DNA of 64,000 nt from Streptomyces sp. WM6386. GTDB taxonomy: Bacteria; Actinomycetota; Actinomycetes; Streptomycetales; Streptomycetaceae. The stretch covers positions 1 through 64,000 of the forward strand of contig NZ_JXTE01000016.1 of assembly GCF_000972385.1 (NCBI RefSeq), written 5' to 3'. Under the pieces are notes generated by a model. It was given only the letters and a program-made list of their open reading frames with translations, was not told the origin of the DNA and did not search any database. Numbering within the stretch: the first letter of the stretch is position 1; each line of letters begins with the position of its first letter. This document shows positions 63,565-64,000 of this stretch, piece after piece. The position numbers and the translations under genes were made by a program.

Positions 63565-64000
63565 CCGCTGATCCAGTACGTAAAGACCCGTGACGAGATC
63601 ACAGCCGTTCCGAAGCCGGACAAAGAGCGCAAGGAACTCTACGCGTCAGTCCTGGCCCAGACGGCCTTGCGTACCGTCCACGAACTCTTCGCCGCCGACA
63701 CCGAAGGCGTAGTCCGGTCCGTCGCCTTGAACGGGCATGTGGCCACGATCGACCGCGCCACGGGGCGCAACGTCCATCCGTGCCTGATCACGCTCCAGGC
63801 CGATCGGGCCGAGTTCGGCGAGCTGGTCCTGACACAGGTGGACCCGCGAGCCTGCCTGAAGCGGCTGCGTTCACTGATCTCGCCCAACCCGTACGAGCTG
63901 GAGCCGGTAAGGCCGTTGGTCACGTTCGACCTGTCCAAGTTCCGCCTCATGGACAGCCTGGATGTCGTGGCCGGCCTGGACAGCCGCCCTGTACTGATGG
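63565..64000 (+). pseudogene. 5'-truncated Mrr-type restriction endonuclease (runs out of window)
   Basis: From about 63565 the frame reads PLIQYVKTRDEI, KPDKERKELYASVLAQTAL, RTVHELFAADTEGVV, NGHVATIDRATGR, SPNPYELEPVRP, VVAGLDSRPVLM. This matches the middle of a ~700-aa Streptomyces restriction endonuclease family whose following residues enter the Mrr catalytic domain, which would lie just past the window end. No start codon or RBS precedes it: upstream is the toxin gene region and the N-terminal half of the family (a long coiled coil) is absent. So it is a 5'-truncated gene at a recombination junction near 63560. Confidence 0.7.

Overview
The window is high-GC actinobacterial chromosome, almost certainly Streptomyces. 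The signs are strong third-codon GC bias, GTG/TTG starts, ATGA/GTGA coupled genes, HspR/HAIR heat-shock control, Tat and lipobox export signals, and many Streptomyces-type families. Nothing suggests a plasmid or phage backbone. Identifications come from reading the translations; no database search was run.

Layout. 1-5.6 kb: a CoxG-like gene cut by the window edge, a membrane spermidine-synthase-like protein, DUF2617, two tiny membrane proteins with Gly/Ser/Cys tails, and a PLP aminotransferase. 5.6-22.2 kb: what looks like an inserted accessory island, with an orphan LuxR regulator, an aldehyde dehydrogenase, a Tat-exported L-amino-acid oxidase coupled to a 35-aa peptide, then metY, metX, permease, hom, a nitrate transporter, a nitrate reductase remnant, its flavoprotein partner, aspartokinase and a proA-type reductase. 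From hom onward every gene overlaps the next. Together they could carry aspartate to an activated homoserine, beside genes for nitrate uptake and reduction. However, nasA lacks its middle and MetX lacks the usual catalytic His. 22.3-27.6 kb: mannosyltransferase, YbjN, ClpB (with a HAIR element) and a pyridoxamine-oxidase-like protein.

27.6-31.4 kb: a small secreted protein with four DSSW repeats, translationally coupled to a degenerate Rieske-like protein, beside three paralogous LuxR/TrmB-like regulators. This is the best candidate for an undescribed peptide system. 31.6-35 kb: ATP-grasp, alpha-E and transglutaminase operon. 35-40.2 kb: a lipoprotein, an orphan sugar-binding lipoprotein, a truncated paralogue remnant and a large fibronectin-III protein. 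40.2-44.5 kb: hspR-dnaJ-grpE-dnaK under a perfect HAIR operator. 44.5-49.5 kb: a WecA/MraY-like transferase, an EtfD-like iron-sulfur protein, DoxX and an ECF41-type sigma factor. 49.6-50 kb: a VanX/GNAT chimaeric pseudogene. 50.1-59 kb: six secreted FG-GAP beta-propeller proteins in tandem. 59-62.4 kb: Yip1-like protein, a small membrane protein, phosphoribosyltransferase, dcd and a zinc-ribbon-like peptide. 62.6-64 kb: tRNA-Gly(CCC) followed by debris, a VapC toxin without a recognisable antitoxin, and a 5'-truncated Mrr-type restriction endonuclease gene.

A recurring theme is genes damaged by internal deletion or truncation (nasA, VanX-GNAT, the paralogue at 37 kb, the restriction gene), mixed with intact housekeeping blocks.
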